From the NCBI RefSeq assembly GCF_007747445.1, contig NZ_CP036425.1, positions 1,020,175-1,084,174 on the forward strand: DNA of 64,000 nt, read 5' to 3'. Shown here piece after piece: positions 60,691 through 64,000 of the stretch (positions are counted from its first letter, which is position 1; each line of letters opens with the position of its first letter). The position numbers and the translations under genes are program-made. This DNA comes from Poriferisphaera corsica (GTDB lineage: Bacteria; Planctomycetota; Phycisphaerae; Phycisphaerales; Phycisphaeraceae). The notes beneath the pieces are model-generated. The model was given only the letters and a program-made list of their open reading frames with translations. It was not told the origin of the DNA and ran no database searches.

Positions 60691-63600
60691 TCAGAAATTA
60701 AACCTGAGGCCGGCGGAGAGGCGCTGGGCTTCCATTTCATCGTGGAAGAGTGTGGTGTCAAAAGTGGTGTGGAAGATGAGTTTATCGGAGAGCGCCCAGA
60801 GCGAACCGAGAGAGAGATTGACGTAGTTCTCGTCAGTGGAGTCGACAAAGGCTTTGAATGGGTTGGATGGGTCGCCGATAAAGGAGACGTTTGTGGATCG
60901 CTGCTGGTCGATGAACTGGTGTTCATATGATGCTGAGATGAACGGCTCTAATACAGAGTTAGATAGTTCGTATTTGAAGGAATCGAGAGCGCCGATGGAG
61001 GTGGTGAGAGAATCGGTGGACTGTGATTTGACGTTGAGGCCGAGTGCGCCGACTTCGGTTTCGGTGTAGCCTGCGATGTTTGAGTTTGCGTAGCGGAGGT
61101 AGGCGAAGGGTGTGAGGATGAGGTTTTTGATTGGGGTTTCGGGGATGAGATAGTTGATGCCTGCTTCGGCGGTGAACTGGTGGTTGTGTGTGTTGCCGAG
61201 GGCGGTTTCGCCGTTGAAGAGATTGCGTTCGAGTTGGTAATCGGCGTAGGTGTAGCCGAGGGTAGCGTCGAAGCGCAGGTTAGGTGATGCGTAGTAGTTT
61301 GCGTAGATCTGTGTGTTGAGCGCGTTGGTTTCGGATGAGCCGAGTGAGTTAAGGTTGTCGGTGGTGACGTAGGCGTAACCGATGGCCGCGCCGAGCCGGA
61401 GGTTTTCGGTGGCCATGAAGTCGGCGCCGATGAGGAAATCGGATTGATAAGACTCGAAACCGACTTGATTTGCAGTAGAATTGTGATCGGTGTGTGAGTA
61501 TGAGGAGGTGAGGAAGAGGCCGCCTGAGTTGCGGTTGAACCAATCGAAAATGGGTGAGCCAGAGAGCGACTCGCTGTCAGCGGAGAGCATGAGCATGTAA
61601 TCGGTTGGCTCTTGCTGTGATGCGGCTAACGGTTGGTTAGGTTGGTGTGGTTGGTTTGAGGTTGGATTGAAGGCGAAGGTTTGTCCTTGCTGGACGGCGT
61701 TGAAGCGGCTGTGCATGGCGGAGGCATTGGAGGACGCGAGGTTGGCTGCGGTTGCGGATTGTGAGAGGAGATTGTTTTGTTGGAGGGACTGGACGGCGGC
61801 TTGCTGTTTGAGTGGGGTTGTGAGGTTGAGGATGTCGGTGACGACGGTGTTGAAGGCTGTGTTGTTTTTAGCGGCTTGGTCGATTGCGGACATGGTTTGG
61901 GTCATGCCGGTGGATGTTGGTGTGATGGTGGGTGAGATGCCGGCGGCTTTGACAATCAGTTTCATGAAGTCGGGGATGTTGTCGTCGTCGGCGGTATTGA
62001 GGACGATCTCGTACATGAGGCCTGCGGCTGGCGTTGGGAGAAAGGTGTTTGTGAATGAACCTTCGAGTGAGCCTGTGCCGTCTTCGCCGGCTTTGATGAG
62101 GGTGTATTCGTCGCCTGCTTCGAAGGCTGCGTCGTGGATTCTGTCTTCGGGAAGACCCATGTCGTTGAGGAAACTTGCGGTATGGTCGATTACACGAAGA
62201 TCGCCAGCAAGGGTGAGGGTTTGGTCGTCGTTTATGACGATTCTTGCGGAAAAGAAATTGTTGGATGTAACGCCGAAATCTTGCATATCCTGCTCATTAA
62301 GCCAGAGGATGTTGAATTGGAGTTCCTTTGCTGGATTGAGTGTGTGGCTTTTATTGATGTAGGTTGATTTGGCTGTTGTTGGACTAATGATGGTGTTGCC
62401 GTTGATTGTGACATCACCGTCGAGGACGGTGTATGCGAAAGTTGCGTTGCCGTTGATGATGATTTGGCCGTTGTTTAGTGTTGAGAGTTGTGTGAGGTCA
62501 TCGATTGCGTCGTCCTTGAAATCACCGTTGAATGTGATGATTGCATTGTCTGCGATGAAGGTTGATTCAGGGATTTCGGAGTCTTCGCTGAGGTTTAGTG
62601 TGATGGGTGAGTTATTCTTGGCGTGGAAGGTTGAGTCGAAATCAGCATCGATTTTGCCGGTGAATGTGAGGGATTCGTTTGTGCTGTCATTGAGGACGTA
62701 TGCATTATTGAAGTTGATGGCTCCGGGGTGGAATCCGTTGGGATCGGAGTAGCCGGAGGTGATGTTGCCGTAGCCTGAGAGGGTAGGGTCGGATACGTCT
62801 GCGTTGTAGCCATGGAAAGCGATGAAGGCGTCGGAATCGGAACCATCGGAGACGGTGCCGATTGCGGAGATGGTTGCGTTTTCTAGTTGGTAGTTTGCGT
62901 AGCGGAAGTAGTGGTGAGAGCCTGGAGCGTAGTTAATTTTGGCAGCACGAAGGGTACTGTCTTGGACTGAGACATCGCCATCGAGGTAGAAGGATATGTT
63001 GCCGGTGGTGGTGATGATGGAATTGGATCTGGCGTAACAACGATCGACGACAGAAAGTTCGGTTACATCGCTGGTTGCGTAGCCGAAGTTGATGCCGCCA
63101 TCGCCGGCTTCGAGATAGGTTTCGTGGGCGGTGAAATCGATCGTGTGGGCTGCGATATTAATATTGTTTGAAGCGTAGATACCTTGGCCGTTGGTATTGC
63201 AGACGCCTGTGTTGAAATAGGCGGTGTTTTGAGTGATGCCGTCACCGGCGAAAGAGATTGAGCCGGTTTTGATGGTGCATTGTGTGCCATGTATTTGAGA
63301 TTGATCTGCGAGGCCGAATGCTATTTGCGAGTTGTTTGTGTTGTTGGGATCGGCATCATCATCAAGCAGTACTTTTGCGTTGTTGGTCACGTCAAGTGAG
63401 TAGTATTTACCATTGTCGGTGTTGGCAAGGATGTTTTTAGCTTTGAGGGTGCCGCCGACGAGGGAGGCGTCATTCATGCCGGAGCCGCTGAGGATGAGGT
63501 TGTTGCCGATGTTGATTGCGTTGTTGTCGCGTGCTGTATCATCGGAGCCGTAGGCGATGAGGCTTGTGTAGCCGGCTGTGTTTGTGCTGTTGAGTGTGAG

Positions 63601-64000
63601 GTCATTGGCAACGTTGAGAGTTGAACCTTCGTAGACGTAGAGTGCGGCGGGGATGTTGATGGCGTGGATATCGCGTGTGATGAGAGCGTTTTGTACGCTG
63701 AGGGTCGAGGATTGGATTTTGAGTTGGTCGTCAAAATGCTTGGCGTTGAAGGTTAGGTCCTTGGCTTGGGAGGCAGTGTTGACGAGGACGGTTGTGCCTG
63801 AGGTTGTGTTGCCTGTGAAGGTGGCGTCGATGGTTGAGGTGGGAAGTGTTGTTGAGGTCCAGTTGTTGTTGTCAGAGTAAAGACCGTTGCCTGCGGTGCC
63901 GGTCCAGTTGACTTCGGTGGGGGTGCTACCAGCTTGGGCGTAAGGGTTGAGCCAAAGCATTGAGGTTGCAGCGATGGCTGTGAGGGCTGCGGTGGTGAAG
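60691..64000 (-). CDS. Autotransporter (type V secretion) protein, 5' end outside the window
   Basis: At least 1100 residues; the frame stays open to the window edge, and the residues before the first internal ATG (FTTAALTAIAATS then MLWLNPYAQA) read as a signal peptide. The true start therefore lies just beyond 64000. The passenger (about 1-780) is rich in Asn, Thr, Asp, Gly and Ser with beta-helix-like repeats and begins NWTGTAGNGLYSDNNNW. The C-terminal 270 residues are a classical autotransporter beta-barrel, with alternating hydrophobic strands and a terminal aromatic (AGLRFNF). The passenger would be displayed or released outside the cell, for adhesion or similar; no protease motif was seen. 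Confidence 0.88.
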   Translation of the reverse strand, partial: FTTAALTAIAATSMLWLNPYAQAGSTPTEVNWTGTAGNGLYSDNNNWTSTTLPTSTIDATFTGNTTSGTTVLVNTASQAKDLTFNAKHFDDQLKIQSSTLSVQNALITRDIHAINIPAALYVYEGSTLNVANDLTLNSTNTAGYTSLIAYGSDDTARDNNAINIGNNLILSGSGMNDASLVGGTLKAKNILANTDNGKYYSLDVTNNAKVLLDDDADPNNTNNSQIAFGLADQSQIHGTQCTIKTGSISFAGDGITQNTAYFNTGVCNTNGQGIYASNNINIAAHTIDFTAHETYLEAGDGGINFGYATSDVTELSVVDRCYARSNSIITTTGNISFYLDGDVSVQDSTLRAAKINYAPGSHHYFRYANYQLENATISAIGTVSDGSDSDAFIAFHGYNADVSDPTLSGYGNITSGYSDPNGFHPGAINFNNAYVLNDSTNESLTFTGKIDADFDSTFHAKNNSPITLNLSEDSEIPESTFIADNAIITFNGDFKDDAIDDLTQLSTLNNGQIIINGNATFAYTVLDGDVTINGNTIISPTTAKSTYINKSHTLNPAKELQFNILWLNEQDMQDFGVTSNNFFSARIVINDDQTLTLAGDLRVIDHTASFLNDMGLPEDRIHDAAFEAGDEYTLIKAGEDGTGSLEGSFTNTFLPTPAAGLMYEIVLNTADDDNIPDFMKLIVKAAGISPTITPTSTGMTQTMSAIDQAAKNNTAFNTVVTDILNLTTPLKQQAAVQSLQQNNLLSQSATAANLASSNASAMHSRFNAVQQGQTFAFNPTSNQPHQPNQPLAASQQEPTDYMLMLSADSESLSGSPIFDWFNRNSGGLFLTSSYSHTDHNSTANQVGFESYQSDFLIGADFMATENLRLGAAIGYAYVTTDNLNSLGSSETNALNTQIYANYYASPNLRFDATLGYTYADYQLERNLFNGETALGNTHNHQFTAEAGINYLIPETPIKNLILTPFAYLRYANSNIAGYTETEVGALGLNVKSQSTDSLTTSIGALDSFKYELSNSVLEPFISASYEHQFIDQQRSTNVSFIGDPSNPFKAFVDSTDENYVNLSLGSLWALSDKLIFHTTFDTTLFHDEMEAQRLSAGLRFNF

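Overview
The window looks like chromosomal DNA of a Gram-negative, marine-type planctomycete, most likely class Phycisphaerae. The basis is a set of features rather than one marker gene. There are two exported proteins with PEP-CTERM sorting tails, a type II prepilin-like protein, and outer-membrane biogenesis lipoproteins (LptE-like, BamD-like). An autotransporter is present, as are membrane proteins with an N-terminal CxxC...CPECG ribbon of a kind I associate with planctomycetes. The taxon is an inference. No phage, transposase or CRISPR was seen.

Layout. 0.5-4.3 kb: a DEAD-box (DEVD) helicase, a three-PAS GGDEF protein and a small cysteine protein. 4.8-11.2 kb: F-type ATP synthase genes in an unusual arrangement. 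atpG stands alone upstream with its own terminator, then atpZ-atpI-atpB-atpE-atpF-atpH-atpA ends at a strong terminator with no atpD or atpC. 12.3-24 kb: citrate synthase; a 903-residue flavoprotein/polyferredoxin membrane fusion with a lipoprotein; then a family 2 glycoside hydrolase and a sialate O-acetylesterase-like protein with a duplicated C-terminal domain. 24.1-26.1 kb: tRNA-Lys(TTT), a NeuB-family synthase and a small membrane protein. 26.7-35.4 kb (minus strand): a chemoreceptor between two paralogous ribbon/membrane proteins, then bamD-lptE-ftsH. 35.8-43.3 kb: tRNA-Lys(CTT), a Gfo/Idh/MocA oxidoreductase, a Kup potassium transporter and a compact NAD-salvage cluster (pncB-pncA-Nudix) with a DtxR-family regulator. 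43.2-46.4 kb: a divergent promoter with a Fur-box-like palindrome between a PepSY-type membrane protein and a PEP-CTERM/EF-hand exported protein followed by a pseudopilin. 46.4-47.8 kb: an AT-rich patch. 48.8-56.6 kb: tRNA-Val(CAC), tatA and the fatty-acid genes fabF, acpP, fabG and fabD, split by a five-gene insert of three paralogous lipoproteins and two paralogous small membrane proteins. 56.8-64 kb: a glycosyltransferase-like protein, an MscS channel, a second PEP-CTERM protein and a very large autotransporter that runs off the right edge.

Functionally the window mixes energy metabolism, NAD recycling, envelope assembly, carbohydrate scavenging and lipid synthesis. At the large scale the top strand alternates by eye between G-rich and C-rich blocks, with switches near 11-12, 24, 49 and 60.5 kb that gene orientation does not explain. 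Perfect GTGCGCAC palindromes cluster in two convergent intergenic regions. Residue positions and skew statements come from reading by eye; no searches were run.
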